Source: an uncultured Gammaproteobacteria bacterium (lineage in GTDB: Bacteria; Pseudomonadota; Gammaproteobacteria; UBA6429; Thiohalophilaceae). From it: a DNA stretch of 64,000 nt. The translations under genes were made by a program, and so were the position numbers. The notes under the pieces were generated by a model. That model searched no databases. It had not been told where the DNA came from and saw only the letters and a list, made by a program, of their open reading frames with translations. The stretch spans positions 220,020 through 284,019 of the forward strand of contig CALBTB010000004.1 in assembly GCA_937967995.1 (NCBI GenBank), written 5' to 3'. Shown here piece by piece: positions 34,130 to 43,539 of this stretch. Position 1 is the first letter of the stretch, and the number at the start of each line of letters is the position of its first letter.

Positions 34130-35038
34130 TCCCGTTTCGACGAAATTCAGGCCTTCATCCAGATCGTGGAACACGGCAGCATGACGGCGGCCGCCGAGAG
34201 GCTGGGTCTGGCAAAATCAGCAGTTAGCCGACGCCTCTCAGAGCTGGAAGCTCGACTCGGCGTCGAACTGTTTCACCGCACCACGCGCAAGATGAGCCTG
34301 ACAGACAGCGGCCGCAGTTTTTATGATCGAACCGTCCGCATCGTCTCTGATCTCGATGAAGCCGAACAGGCAATCAGCCAGTCCAGCCGCGAGTTACGCG
34401 GCAAGCTTAAAATCGCTGCCCCGCTGTCGTTTGGATTGCTGCATCTTGGCGCGGTCATCAACGATTTCTCTCGACAGCACCCGCATATTCGGTTTGAGAT
34501 TGACTTCAATGATCGACAGGTGAACTTGATTGAAGAAGGTTTTGATCTCGCCATTCGTATTGCCCGCTTACGTGACTCCAGCCTGATCGCCCGCCGCATT
34601 GCCAGCATGTCGATCGTCACCTGTGCCAGCCCCACCTACCTCCAGCAGTATGGTGAACCGCAACACCCGTCTGATCTTGCCGAACACCAGTGCCTGTTAT
34701 ATGGCTATGCCGATACACCGAACAAATGGCTTTACCGTGATATCAACGGCAATAAACTGGAAATTCAGGTACAGGGGATTATTCAGTCCAATAATGGCGA
34801 CTATCTGCGGTCCGCTGCGGTCAACGGTCTGGGCATTGTCCGACAACCCCGTTTTATTGCGTACCAGTCCATCACCCGTGGCGAACTGGTGCCAATTCTG
34901 CAGGATTATGCCATTCCGGACATTAATGCCTATGCTATCTACCCACCAACCCGGCACCTGTCACAGCGTGTACGGGTATTTATTGATTACATGCGTGACC
35001 GCTTTAGCGGTGTGCCTTACTGGGAAAAAAGTAACTGA
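34118..35038 (+). CDS. LysR-family regulator
   Basis: The 306-residue protein has an N-terminal helix-turn-helix (MTAAAERLGLAKSAVSRRLS, then ELEARLGVELFHRTTRKMSL) and a LysR substrate-binding domain from about 90. It belongs to the group that controls nearby oxidoreductases. It is divergent from azoR and probably regulates it. Its 3' end overlaps the convergent TetR gene by 22 bases. Confidence 0.92.
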   Translation: MNNMSRFDEIQAFIQIVEHGSMTAAAERLGLAKSAVSRRLSELEARLGVELFHRTTRKMSLTDSGRSFYDRTVRIVSDLDEAEQAISQSSRELRGKLKIAAPLSFGLLHLGAVINDFSRQHPHIRFEIDFNDRQVNLIEEGFDLAIRIARLRDSSLIARRIASMSIVTCASPTYLQQYGEPQHPSDLAEHQCLLYGYADTPNKWLYRDINGNKLEIQVQGIIQSNNGDYLRSAAVNGLGIVRQPRFIAYQSITRGELVPILQDYAIPDINAYAIYPPTRHLSQRVRVFIDYMRDRFSGVPYWEKSN

Positions 35039-35628
35039 ATATAGTTACGGAAATGGCGTATTTGTTGTGGAATGGCCTGCGGATCATCCGTGGCCTTGGC
35101 CATCACAAAAGCACCTTCAAGCGTGCTGGTAAAGGTATCGGCCAGATAGCTCGTATTGATATCCAGCCTGGGTGGATACTGCTTCCTGACCTCTTCGAGC
35201 CATTGTTCCAGTTCCTGGCGCCAGTATAAAAATGCGTCGCGTATCATGTCTTTGGTTTCTGTATCAAACTGTTGAATCTCATAAACATAAGAGGCAAACA
35301 GACATCCGGCATGGACCTGTTCGAGTTCAGCAAAAAACGTTTCAAATGAATCGATAAAAATAAGCATGGACTCAAGCGGATCGTCACTCTGCTGGCGCGC
35401 CTGTTCCTTTCGATCATGGAACAGCTTGTCATCCAGTTCACGATAACGTTTGACAAGTGCCTTTGCCAGTTCCGCTTTACTCTTGAAATGATAAAAAAAT
35501 GCGCCTTTAGTAATCCCGACACTGTCGATGATACTGTCAATAGACACACCGGCATAACCACGCTGCATGATCAGGCGCTGTGCTGTTTCAAGAATTTTTT
35601 CACGTGTCGCTGAACCGTCTTTAGGCAT
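35017..35628 (-). CDS. TetR-family regulator
   Basis: The 203-residue repressor has an N-terminal helix-turn-helix (YAGVSIDSIIDSVGITKGAF, then FYHFKSKAELAKALV) and a C-terminal ligand-binding domain (HAGCLFASYVYEIQ). Its ligand and targets are not known. It converges on the LysR gene. The epimerase gene lies downstream-facing on the same strand further right, so they are not an obvious operon. Confidence 0.9.
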   Translation of the reverse strand: MPKDGSATREKILETAQRLIMQRGYAGVSIDSIIDSVGITKGAFFYHFKSKAELAKALVKRYRELDDKLFHDRKEQARQQSDDPLESMLIFIDSFETFFAELEQVHAGCLFASYVYEIQQFDTETKDMIRDAFLYWRQELEQWLEEVRKQYPPRLDINTSYLADTFTSTLEGAFVMAKATDDPQAIPQQIRHFRNYIQLLFSQ

Positions 35629-35709
35629 AGTGAATTACCATTTTCCTTTCTGTGGGTAATCTGCCTGTTATAGTGACATAAGCGCTACCACTTTTCATAT
35701 ACTCAGGCA

Positions 35710-36672
35710 TCATTTCATACTTTTTATAATATTTGGCAGGCTGGATTCCAGTGTCTCGGCCGGTTGCCAGTCAAGTTTGTGACAGACGTGAGTATTTTGA
35801 TAACAGGCAGAGCCGGTAATCCGTCGCAGTGCTTCACTGTTAAATGCAAACGGGCGTCGTGTCACAGCGCCGATAATGTCACCAACACCTGCCAGAATGG
35901 ATAATGGCCAGACCGGAAACGTCCATTTTGGTACGGGTTTATTCAATGCGTCACACATGGCCTGATAAATACGCTGTGTTGAATAATATTCACCGTCACT
36001 GACGATAAAAACTTCACCGTTCGCACGTGTATCCTGTCCAGCCCGAATCGCCACTTCAATCAGATCGGCTACCGAAATCATGCTGCGACGATTATTACGA
36101 ATTCGCAGTGGTGGAAACCGACCCCTGTCAACGGCACTCAGCATGCGTGCCAGGTTACCTTTTGGGTTTGGACCATAGACCAGGCAGGGTCGTAATACAC
36201 AGACATGAAAACCCTGCTGCCTGCCAAACGTCAATACCGCCTGTTCGGCTCTTCGCTTTGAAAGCCCGTATGGATCATTCGGCTCATCCTGGAATGCTTC
36301 ATCGACACAGGACTCTCCCGGATCCGCCATGGCCTTGATACTGCTGAAATACACTAACGATTTGACTTCACTTTCGCGAATGATATCCAGCAGGTGAGTA
36401 GTACCATTTATATTGACCTGCTCATAGATGGCCTGCTGCGATTCGGGTAACTTCATCGCATGCGCAATACCGGCCAGGTGATAAACCACATCTATGTTTT
36501 CACATAAATCCATTGGCAACACGCCGGCGATATCACCACTTTTGAAATTATCCCACGGCCCGGACTGTTCGCTGCGGCCAAGTGCGGTGACATGCATCCC
36601 GTCTGCCTGTAATCTCTGGCATAATTGCCGTCCAATAAAACCGGTAGCGCCGGTCACCAGTGCTCGTTGCAT
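35710..36672 (-). CDS. NAD-dependent epimerase/dehydratase (extended SDR)
   Basis: The 320-residue protein has the dinucleotide motif VTGATGFIGRQLCQRL, YHLAGIAHA, FSSIKAMADPG and an active-site YGLSKRRAEQ (YxxxK). It probably acts on a nucleotide sugar in cell-surface polysaccharide synthesis. It is divergent from the gre-type gene by 36 bases. No sugar-pathway neighbours are here. Confidence 0.88.
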   Translation of the reverse strand: MQRALVTGATGFIGRQLCQRLQADGMHVTALGRSEQSGPWDNFKSGDIAGVLPMDLCENIDVVYHLAGIAHAMKLPESQQAIYEQVNINGTTHLLDIIRESEVKSLVYFSSIKAMADPGESCVDEAFQDEPNDPYGLSKRRAEQAVLTFGRQQGFHVCVLRPCLVYGPNPKGNLARMLSAVDRGRFPPLRIRNNRRSMISVADLIEVAIRAGQDTRANGEVFIVSDGEYYSTQRIYQAMCDALNKPVPKWTFPVWPLSILAGVGDIIGAVTRRPFAFNSEALRRITGSACYQNTHVCHKLDWQPAETLESSLPNIIKSMK

Positions 36673-36708
36673 GTTAAATTCAGAAATCGTTACAAATTGA
36701 GGTTGATA

Positions 36709-37224
36709 ATGGGTCGATATCGTCCACCCGTTCCCAGGGCTTCACCCTATATTACCGCACAGGGCTATGCAATACTGGAAAAGGAGCTGGCCTCGTTGTG
36801 GGATCGACGTGCGGAAGTAACGCGTGCACTCAGTGCCGCGGCAGCGGAAGGTGATCGATCTGAAAATGCCGAATACATCTATCGCAAAAAACAGCTCGGC
36901 GAAATCGATCGACGAATACGTTACCTGCAAAAACGCCTGCCGGAACTGACCATTGTCGACCATTCACCCGATAACACCGGGAAAGTATTTTTCGGCGCCT
37001 GGGTGCAGCTCGAAGATGACAGTGGCAAGCGGCATATTTACCGTATTATGGGCTCGGATGAAATCGGTCACGACAGCCGTTACATCAGCCTGGATGGACC
37101 ACTGGCGCAGGCATTACTCAAAAGGGCCTGCGATGACGAGATCAGCGTCAGCACACCCGCCGGGCAGCATAATTACGTCATCACGGCCATCAGTTATCAG
37201 CAACAACCGGAATTCCTCAGCTAA
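36709..37224 (+). CDS. greB: Transcript cleavage factor GreB
   Basis: The product has 171 residues from the ATG at 36709, with GAGG upstream. The N-terminal coiled coil carries the RNA polymerase tip residues (AAAEGDRSENAEYIYRKKQL) and is followed by a GreA/GreB C-terminal FKBP-like domain. The DGRSENADY-like tip with acidic residues acts in backtracked RNA cleavage. The pattern YIYRKKQLGEIDRRIRYLQK and the basic surface favour GreB over GreA. Confidence 0.9.
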   Translation: MGRYRPPVPRASPYITAQGYAILEKELASLWDRRAEVTRALSAAAAEGDRSENAEYIYRKKQLGEIDRRIRYLQKRLPELTIVDHSPDNTGKVFFGAWVQLEDDSGKRHIYRIMGSDEIGHDSRYISLDGPLAQALLKRACDDEISVSTPAGQHNYVITAISYQQQPEFLS

Positions 37225-37340
37225 AACATGGACTTGTAACAGGTCGACTGAGAAATAAAATCTCCCCATACGCGGCAATTTCCGCGATAATAGCCCTACC
37301 CCCCTGATCATAATTTCCTTAATAACAACATAGAAGAATT

Positions 37341-38729
37341 ATGCAGGCACAGTTATATACCCTGAAATCGGGGGCCATGATCGATAATTACCAGATACAC
37401 CGGGTGCTGGGGGTCGGTGGCTTTGGTATCACGTATCAGGCCCATGACCTGAATCTTGATTGCAGTGTTGCCATCAAGGAATATTTCCCGCATGGCCTGG
37501 CCATTCGCGATACCAGCGGAATGAAGGTCGTTGCAAAATCCGACAAGGATAAGCAGGTCTATGACTATGGCCTGCAACGCTTTATGGACGAAGCCCGGAC
37601 CCTGGCCCGCTTCAAAAACCAGAACATCGTGCGCATCAACCGGTTCATGGAAAAAAACGGTACCGCTTATATCATCATGGACTATGAGGAAGGCGTGCCA
37701 TTAAGCCGATATCTGATGCGCTGCAAGACACTCAGCGAAGTGGAAATCCGTAACGTCTTTCGTCCCGTTCTGCAGGGCCTGATGCTGGTTCACAACAAGG
37801 AATACCTGCACCGTGACATCAAGCCGCCCAATATCTATTTACGCAAAAAAGGCAGCCCGGTATTACTGGATTTTGGTGCTGCACGGCAGGCACTGAGTTC
37901 ACATCACCGTACAGTCACTAACATGGGCACGCACGGTTATGCACCGATTGAACAGTTCACGACGCAGGAGCAACAGGGCCCCTGGTCGGACATCTATGGT
38001 GTCGGTGCCACCATCTATCATTGCCTCGCCGGTCGACCTCCGGCAACCGCGCTGGATCGCGTCGCCGCATTGCAGGCACGACGACGTGATCCCATGCAGG
38101 CGGCCATGCAACTCAACCGACGTAACTACTCGGCTGAATTACTTGAGTGTATCGACTGGATGTTGGGTGTTCGCCCCGATGATCGACCACAAAACGTGAA
38201 TGAAATCATGCCCTCATTCACGATCTCGAGTAATGAATCCAGAACCATTTTGTCCGAAACTGATGTTGACTGGGATTCAGAACTGATTGCGCAGGCAGAA
38301 CGCCACCTGGCCGATTATCTTGGACCGCTTGCTTCGACGTTGGTGAAACAAAGCATGAGCAAGGCGACCAGTGTCGATGAACTGTATCAGTTACTCGCCC
38401 AGCATATCGATTTACCCTCACAACGGGAAAAGTTCCTGCAATCGGTCAATGCCAGCTCATCGCTATCTTCCAAGGTACAGCGCACACGCCAGACTCGGGA
38501 ACGAACCATTTCACAACAACGTACCGTCATAAACAAACCTGTCATCAATAACCAGACTCGACAGTTGCTTGAACAACAGCTCGCCAGTCATATCGGCCCC
38601 ATGGCGAAAATGCTGGTCGAAGATGCAATTTCTCAGGGAACCGATATCGATCAGATTATTGAAATCCTGTGTGATGAATTACCGGGGGAACCGGAGCGCG
38701 AAGCATTTCGCAGAAAAATCACAGGCTAA
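37341..38729 (+). CDS. Ser/Thr protein kinase with two C-terminal repeats
   Basis: The 462-residue cytoplasmic kinase has the Gly loop LGVGGFGITYQA, the Lys in VAIKEYFP, catalytic YLHRDIKPPN and DFGAARQA. The C-terminal part holds two copies of a unit of about 50 residues (LADYLGPLASTLVKQSMSKA and LASHIGPMAKMLVEDAISQG), like DUF8082. No membrane helix was seen. It starts a three-gene unit with a heme-motif sensor 15 bases downstream and a histidine kinase after that, suggesting a signalling role with that sensor. Confidence 0.9.
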   Translation: MQAQLYTLKSGAMIDNYQIHRVLGVGGFGITYQAHDLNLDCSVAIKEYFPHGLAIRDTSGMKVVAKSDKDKQVYDYGLQRFMDEARTLARFKNQNIVRINRFMEKNGTAYIIMDYEEGVPLSRYLMRCKTLSEVEIRNVFRPVLQGLMLVHNKEYLHRDIKPPNIYLRKKGSPVLLDFGAARQALSSHHRTVTNMGTHGYAPIEQFTTQEQQGPWSDIYGVGATIYHCLAGRPPATALDRVAALQARRRDPMQAAMQLNRRNYSAELLECIDWMLGVRPDDRPQNVNEIMPSFTISSNESRTILSETDVDWDSELIAQAERHLADYLGPLASTLVKQSMSKATSVDELYQLLAQHIDLPSQREKFLQSVNASSSLSSKVQRTRQTRERTISQQRTVINKPVINNQTRQLLEQQLASHIGPMAKMLVEDAISQGTDIDQIIEILCDELPGEPEREAFRRKITG

Positions 38730-38744
38730 TAAAAAGGGAAGCAC

Positions 38745-39635
38745 ATGCGTATTGCTACAAAATTCAATCTTATTCTCATCAGCATCATGTTGCTGGCACT
38801 GACCGGCTCCGGCTTTGTCAGCTATAACATGTTACAGGACAATGCACGACGGGAAGTGATTCAGCATGCCGGTATGATGCTCGAAGCCGCCCAGGCGATT
38901 CGCGGTTACACGGTCGGTGAAATTCGACCACTGCTCAGGGAACAGATGCAATACAAGTTTCTGCCCCAGTCTGTCCCGGCTTATGCCGCAACTCAGAGTT
39001 TTAACAAGTTGCGCGTCAATCACCCGGAGTATTCCTACAAGGAAGCGACCATCAACCCCACCAACCCGAGGAACCGCGCCGTCGACTGGGAAAACGACAT
39101 TATTCGTGTCTTTCGTGACAATCCAAATCGGGACGAGGTCATCGGCATTCGAAATACGCCAACAGGTCTTTCCTTGTACCTGTCACGCCCGATTCGCATC
39201 AAGAAAAAGGGCTGCCTGACCTGTCATGGCCATGTCAGTACCGCACCACAGACCATGGTCAGCCTGTATGGCAATGTGAATGGCTTTGGCTGGAAAATGG
39301 ATGAAGTAGTCGGTGCACAGATAGTTTCAGTCCCGATGTCAGTACCTAATGAAAGTGCCAACACGGCATTCCTGAAATTTATGGGCATGCTGCTGGTGAT
39401 TTTCATCATCATGATTGTCCTGCTGAATATCATGCTGAGCCGCATCATCATCAGACCGATCATTCGCATGGCCAGCCAGGCCAATGACGTCAGCATGGGT
39501 AACATGACCTCCGCCGAGTTTGAGGAAAACGGTAAGGACGAATTATCGACCCTCGCCGCGTCCTTCAATCGAATGCGGCGCAGCCTGCAAAAAGCCATGC
39601 GCATGCTGGAAGACCGGGGGCCACGCGTCCATTAA
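38745..39635 (+). CDS. Heme c-motif sensor with HAMP (DUF3365/Tll0287-like)
   Basis: The 296-residue membrane protein has one helix near 8-28 and one near 205-228. The periplasmic domain of about 170 residues carries the motif KGCLTCHGH (CxxCH), as in Tll0287-like heme sensors. A HAMP segment with RRIIIRPI-type pattern ends the protein without an output domain. A redox or gas signal is likely sensed through the heme. It probably works with the kinase genes on each side, which lack such a sensor. Confidence 0.85.
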   Translation: MRIATKFNLILISIMLLALTGSGFVSYNMLQDNARREVIQHAGMMLEAAQAIRGYTVGEIRPLLREQMQYKFLPQSVPAYAATQSFNKLRVNHPEYSYKEATINPTNPRNRAVDWENDIIRVFRDNPNRDEVIGIRNTPTGLSLYLSRPIRIKKKGCLTCHGHVSTAPQTMVSLYGNVNGFGWKMDEVVGAQIVSVPMSVPNESANTAFLKFMGMLLVIFIIMIVLLNIMLSRIIIRPIIRMASQANDVSMGNMTSAEFEENGKDELSTLAASFNRMRRSLQKAMRMLEDRGPRVH

Positions 39636-39714
39636 TTGACGTCTTCGGGTGATTTGCCAGATTTACTCTATAATAAATAAGGCATAGTTAACCCGTAAGA
39701 GCTGACATCACCGC

Positions 39715-41304
39715 ATGTCGATTAATTTTCGATCTAATCCACCATTTTACTGGGCGTTGGTTTTTGTCATTACCGCGCCCGTGATCATTTCCGCTATCCT
39801 GCTCTGGACCGGCTATGTACGTATCACTGAGTTTGAAAAGAATCATACCAATGCCGCCGCCACTTCCACACGCCTGGTAGCAAATGAGATTCGTGAATTA
39901 CTGCAAGAGAAAAAAAGACTGGTAAAGATCTATTCCGAAGTACACGCCAAATCGATATACGAACTTGCTGAACAACCAGGCAATGAGGCGCTCTACAAAC
40001 AACACCGCCAGTCGCTCAAATACTGGTTTCCCGGCATGTTTACATTCACCATTACAGATCAGGGTGGTAATCCACATATTGACGATTTCGATGGAAAGAT
40101 TGGCACTGTCTGTGTTGAAGATATGCAAACACTGGCCCGCACAAACCAGTACCTGATCCGTGTCCATCCAAATCCGACTGTCTACCATTACGATGTGATG
40201 AGTGTATGGAATTACCAGCTCAAGGGCGGGATATTTTTTGTCAGCTTTGAAACGGATGAAATTGCCCGCCGTCTGACCGCAGCCAGTCCACCGGGACACG
40301 AACTGATGTTGCTGGTTAAAGATCGTGAATATCTGATAGAAATCACCGAGGCCGGTTCGCGTGCGGTCACGCCGCTGGAAGACTATCGACTACCGGATCT
40401 GGACAAACAACGTATTCTGCAAATGGAAAAAATTGAGGGTACGGAATGGCATATTGCTGACCTGCAGGAACCCGGATTATTCGCCAATTATCGCCGCCAG
40501 ATTATCCTGACCTATGGCGCAATCATCCTGACCTTTCTGATTGGTGCTGCAGTGATTTCCGGCATCATGATCTGTTTTGAAAAACAACGCAGAAAACTCG
40601 CCCGAATCAGGGATGAAATGCTGTCACTCTTCAGTCATGATCTGCGATCACCTCTGGTATCCATCATTGGTGCGATTGCCCTGCTGCGTAACAATCTGGA
40701 TGACATGCCTGAGGAAAAAATCAGTAATCTGCTGGAAATGACACTGAACAACGCCACAGCCATGAACCGGATTGTCAATGATATCCTTGATGTACATAAA
40801 CTCGAATCGCACAAAATGGATTTCAGTTTTACCCAGATCGAGTTAAACGAAGTCTGCAAGAAAGCCTGCGAAATGAATGCTGGGTATGCCGAAGAATTCG
40901 GGGTCTCAATTGATTACAGCCTGTCTGATGAAATGCTGTTCGTGCAGGCGGATGAAAAACGCCTGATTCAGGCCATGACCAATCTGTTATCCAATGCCAT
41001 CAAGTATTCACCGGAAAACGGCACAGTGTATGTTCGCTGTCATCGGAATAACAATGACGCGGTGATAGAAATAGAGGATTTTGGTCCCGGGATTCCGGAA
41101 AAATATCATTCCCAGTTATTTGAGAAATTTACCCAGGTAAAACAGGCCACGCACAAAAAAGTTGCCAGCAGCGGCCTGGGGTTGACCATCGTCAAATACA
41201 TCATTGAAGCGCACGATGGCAGTGTCTATTTCAGAACCCAGGAGGGCAAGGGCACGACCTTCTTTGTGCGTTTTTTTAATATACAAACCACGCAACACGG
41301 GTAA
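39715..41304 (+). CDS. Membrane sensor histidine kinase
   Basis: The 529-residue protein has two membrane helices (about 12-34 and 262-284) around a Cache-like periplasmic domain. HisKA has the phospho-acceptor in SLFSHDLRSPLVSI. The ATPase has N-box LLSNAIKYSPEN, G1 DFGPGIP and G2 SSGLGLTIVKY. No response regulator gene is adjacent. It lies 79 bases after the heme sensor and probably shares its transcript. Confidence 0.9.
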   Translation: MSINFRSNPPFYWALVFVITAPVIISAILLWTGYVRITEFEKNHTNAAATSTRLVANEIRELLQEKKRLVKIYSEVHAKSIYELAEQPGNEALYKQHRQSLKYWFPGMFTFTITDQGGNPHIDDFDGKIGTVCVEDMQTLARTNQYLIRVHPNPTVYHYDVMSVWNYQLKGGIFFVSFETDEIARRLTAASPPGHELMLLVKDREYLIEITEAGSRAVTPLEDYRLPDLDKQRILQMEKIEGTEWHIADLQEPGLFANYRRQIILTYGAIILTFLIGAAVISGIMICFEKQRRKLARIRDEMLSLFSHDLRSPLVSIIGAIALLRNNLDDMPEEKISNLLEMTLNNATAMNRIVNDILDVHKLESHKMDFSFTQIELNEVCKKACEMNAGYAEEFGVSIDYSLSDEMLFVQADEKRLIQAMTNLLSNAIKYSPENGTVYVRCHRNNNDAVIEIEDFGPGIPEKYHSQLFEKFTQVKQATHKKVASSGLGLTIVKYIIEAHDGSVYFRTQEGKGTTFFVRFFNIQTTQHG

Positions 41305-41327
41305 CCCCGAAACCGGTGTTACCCGTG
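41296..41327 (+). terminator. Hairpin after the histidine kinase gene
   Basis: A perfect 10-bp stem CACGGGTAAC/GTTACCCGTG spans the kinase stop codon with a 12-base loop. A T-rich run does not follow directly, so a Rho-independent role is uncertain. Confidence 0.45.
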
Positions 41328-41338
41328 CACCAGACTAA

Positions 41339-41530
41339 TCAGCCTTCTTTTTCGTATTCCAGTTTTTCATCCAGGCATGCGTTGACGTGTGCATCAAAGT
41401 CCTGGGCATTTTTTGCTTTTGCATCTTGCTCACATTGCGCGATCAGCGCTTCGTGATTTTGCTCTGCGGCTTGTAAAGGAACAGCAAATAACAGACCGGC
41501 AAGCGCGGCCAGGGTGACCAATTGTTTCAT
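41339..41530 (-). CDS. Small secreted protein
   Basis: The product has 63 residues from the ATG at 41530, with GGAG 8 bases upstream. A signal peptide (cleaved after LQA) precedes a short charged mature part with two Cys (ALIAQCEQDAKAKNAQDFDA, then HVNACLDEKLEYEKEG), possibly a disulfide-linked helical pair. Its function is unknown; small periplasmic proteins of this form are common in gammaproteobacteria. The longer frame upstream lacks a site. Confidence 0.65.
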   Translation of the reverse strand: MKQLVTLAALAGLLFAVPLQAAEQNHEALIAQCEQDAKAKNAQDFDAHVNACLDEKLEYEKEG

Positions 41531-41709
41531 CTTCATGACTCCAAGTGTGCAGGTTTTACTATAAAACCTATTGGCCAGTGTATAGTCCACGGCCCACCTG
41601 AATGGAAATACAATTTTTTCATCATGACGAACAGGAAAATCGATTTTGCTATTGAAAACCCCGCCACGTACGGCTATATAGCAAGGGCAAACACCTGTGT
41701 GGAAGTCCG

Positions 41710-42591
41710 ATGGATATTGACGCACTGAAAACCTTTCTGGAAATTTACCGAACCCGGCATTTTGGTCGTGCCGCCGAAAACCTTTACCTGAGTCAGTCAG
41801 CGGTCAGTGCCCGTATTCGCATGCTGGAACAGGAAGTGGGTGTACCGTTATTCAACCGGCAACGTAACAATATCGAGCTGACACCGGCCGGTCAGAAGCT
41901 GCTGGCCTACGCGGAGAATATTCTGGTTACCTGGAACCGCGCCCGTCAGGAGATTGGATCGGACGCACCTGGTCGCATCCCGTTTGTCATTGGTTGCACG
42001 CCAAGCCTTTGGGACATCCTGTTACAGGATCTGGTGACGTATGCACATAGCCAGCAACCCGATCTCATTATCCATGCTGATATACATGACCAGGCCGCAT
42101 TGATTCGGCAGGCCCGCCAGGGCATGCTGGATATGGCCTTTTGTTTTGATTACCCGGCCGATGAAGGCCTGCAGGTTCGTGAAGTCTGTCAGGTTACGCT
42201 GCGGCTTTACAGTACGCGACAGGGACAAAACGTACAGCAGGCTCTGGCGAAAGATTACATACTGGTGGACTGGGGTTCATCCTTTGCCAGTGCCCACGCA
42301 CAACATTTTCCGGACTGCCCTTCACCAAGTATGCGCATGGCACTGGGTCGTATGGCCAGGGACCTGTTGTTATCGCATGGCGGCAGTGCCTATCTGGCCA
42401 CGTCCATGGTCAGGGATGAATTAGCAAAAGGATTATTGTTTGAGGTTGAAGACGCGCCGACGATTGTCCGCAGCGCATATGTGGTGTACAGCAGTGACAG
42501 CGAGAAGGCGGCGACAGTGCGCCTGTTCATGGACTTTTTCCAGCCAGGCCGGCAAGCTCAACAAACCGACCTGGTGGAGACGATCAGCTAG
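41710..42591 (+). CDS. LysR-family regulator, HdfR-like
   Basis: The 293-residue product has an N-terminal helix-turn-helix (FGRAAENLYLSQSAVSARIR, then MLEQEVGVPLFNRQRNNIEL) and a LysR effector domain. The pattern MDIDALKTFLEIYRTRHFGR is that of HdfR-type regulators, which control flagellar master genes in E. coli. The target here is not known. The 3' end overlaps the convergent PA3496-like gene by 4 bases. Confidence 0.85.
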   Translation: MDIDALKTFLEIYRTRHFGRAAENLYLSQSAVSARIRMLEQEVGVPLFNRQRNNIELTPAGQKLLAYAENILVTWNRARQEIGSDAPGRIPFVIGCTPSLWDILLQDLVTYAHSQQPDLIIHADIHDQAALIRQARQGMLDMAFCFDYPADEGLQVREVCQVTLRLYSTRQGQNVQQALAKDYILVDWGSSFASAHAQHFPDCPSPSMRMALGRMARDLLLSHGGSAYLATSMVRDELAKGLLFEVEDAPTIVRSAYVVYSSDSEKAATVRLFMDFFQPGRQAQQTDLVETIS

Positions 42592-42821
42592 AAGTCAAAA
42601 TCGTCGCTCAGTTCTTTTTGCAGACGACGCTCTTCCAGGTAAAGCTCAAGCCGACGGCGGTGCTGCATACGCTTGTCACTCTTTGACTCCGGCTGTGTCA
42701 GCAGACCATCGTCGTCGTAGTCCACTTCCACATCCACGTCATCATCGAGTAAATCTTCAGTACGCTGCTTGACCTTGGCATGCGCCTCTTTGGAAAGTAC
42801 TTCTTTGCTTTTCTTTGGCAT
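42588..42821 (-). CDS. PA3496-like small acidic/basic protein
   Basis: The product has 77 residues from the ATG at 42821, with GGAG 8 bases upstream. It has an acidic middle (LLDDDVDVEVDYDDDGLL) and a basic C-terminal helix (MQHRRRLELYLEERRLQKEL) with DDFDF at the end, matching the PA3496 family proposed for envelope integrity. It lacks a signal peptide. The pattern is clear but function is weakly known. Confidence 0.8.
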   Translation of the reverse strand: MPKKSKEVLSKEAHAKVKQRTEDLLDDDVDVEVDYDDDGLLTQPESKSDKRMQHRRRLELYLEERRLQKELSDDFDF

Positions 42822-43044
42822 GGTATCCACTCCACAACTGTATGATCGTTATCGACCAATTAATACTGCAGGTTTAGGCGCCTTAATAGGGCCAATACGT
42901 CAAAATGTAAATACCAGAAATTCGATGGTTATAATCGAAAGTATTGTTTAAAGAACGTGATCTGTGAAGGGGTTTTGGATGAAAAATTTCGTGGAATGCC
43001 GAACAGCCCATGTTTAGCGGGCTGCCCGGTTTATTAAAAACGGC

Positions 43045-43482
43045 TTAGAACGGAATATCGTCGTCAAAATCTCCGGCGGTGGCCATGGCGGGTTCAGGGG
43101 ATGACTCCATCTCGGGTGCGGAATTACTGTAACCACCACTGCTGCCACGGGAATCCAGCATTTGCATTTCACTGGCAATGATTTCCGTGGTGTAGCGATC
43201 CTGGCCCTGGTTATCCTGCCACTTGCGCGTCTGCAGTTTGCCTTCGATATAGACCTTGGAGCCCTTCTTGAGGTATTCACCGGCAATTTCGGCCAGACGG
43301 CGGAAAAACACCACGCGGTGCCATTCGGTTTTCTCCTGTTGCTCGCCGGTATTTTTGTCTTTCCATGACTCAGACGTCGCGAGGGTGATGTTGGCGACGG
43401 CCTGGCCATTCGGCATATAACGCACCTCGGGGTCACGGCCCAGGTTCCCCACCAGAATTACCTTGTTTACACCTCTCGCCAT
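43045..43482 (-). CDS. ssb: Single-stranded DNA-binding protein
   Basis: The 145-residue protein has an OB fold of about 110 residues ([20 protein letters not shown]) and a Gly/Ser/acidic linker. It ends in the conserved acidic tip DFDDDIPF, the docking site for repair proteins. It protects single-stranded DNA in replication and repair. A GGAGG site precedes the ATG. It lies next to an exporter gene and opposite uvrA, the usual gammaproteobacterial setting. Confidence 0.96.
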   Translation of the reverse strand: MARGVNKVILVGNLGRDPEVRYMPNGQAVANITLATSESWKDKNTGEQQEKTEWHRVVFFRRLAEIAGEYLKKGSKVYIEGKLQTRKWQDNQGQDRYTTEIIASEMQMLDSRGSSGGYSNSAPEMESSPEPAMATAGDFDDDIPF

Positions 43483-43539
43483 ATTATCCTCCTAAATTCA
43501 ATAACTTATGCTATTCGTTCGTTGGGTGTGGTTGTCTAA

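Noticed and set aside
43004..43024. CAGCCC/GGGCTG hairpin after ssb as a terminator
   Set aside because: The stem is only six pairs and no T-run follows on the minus strand.
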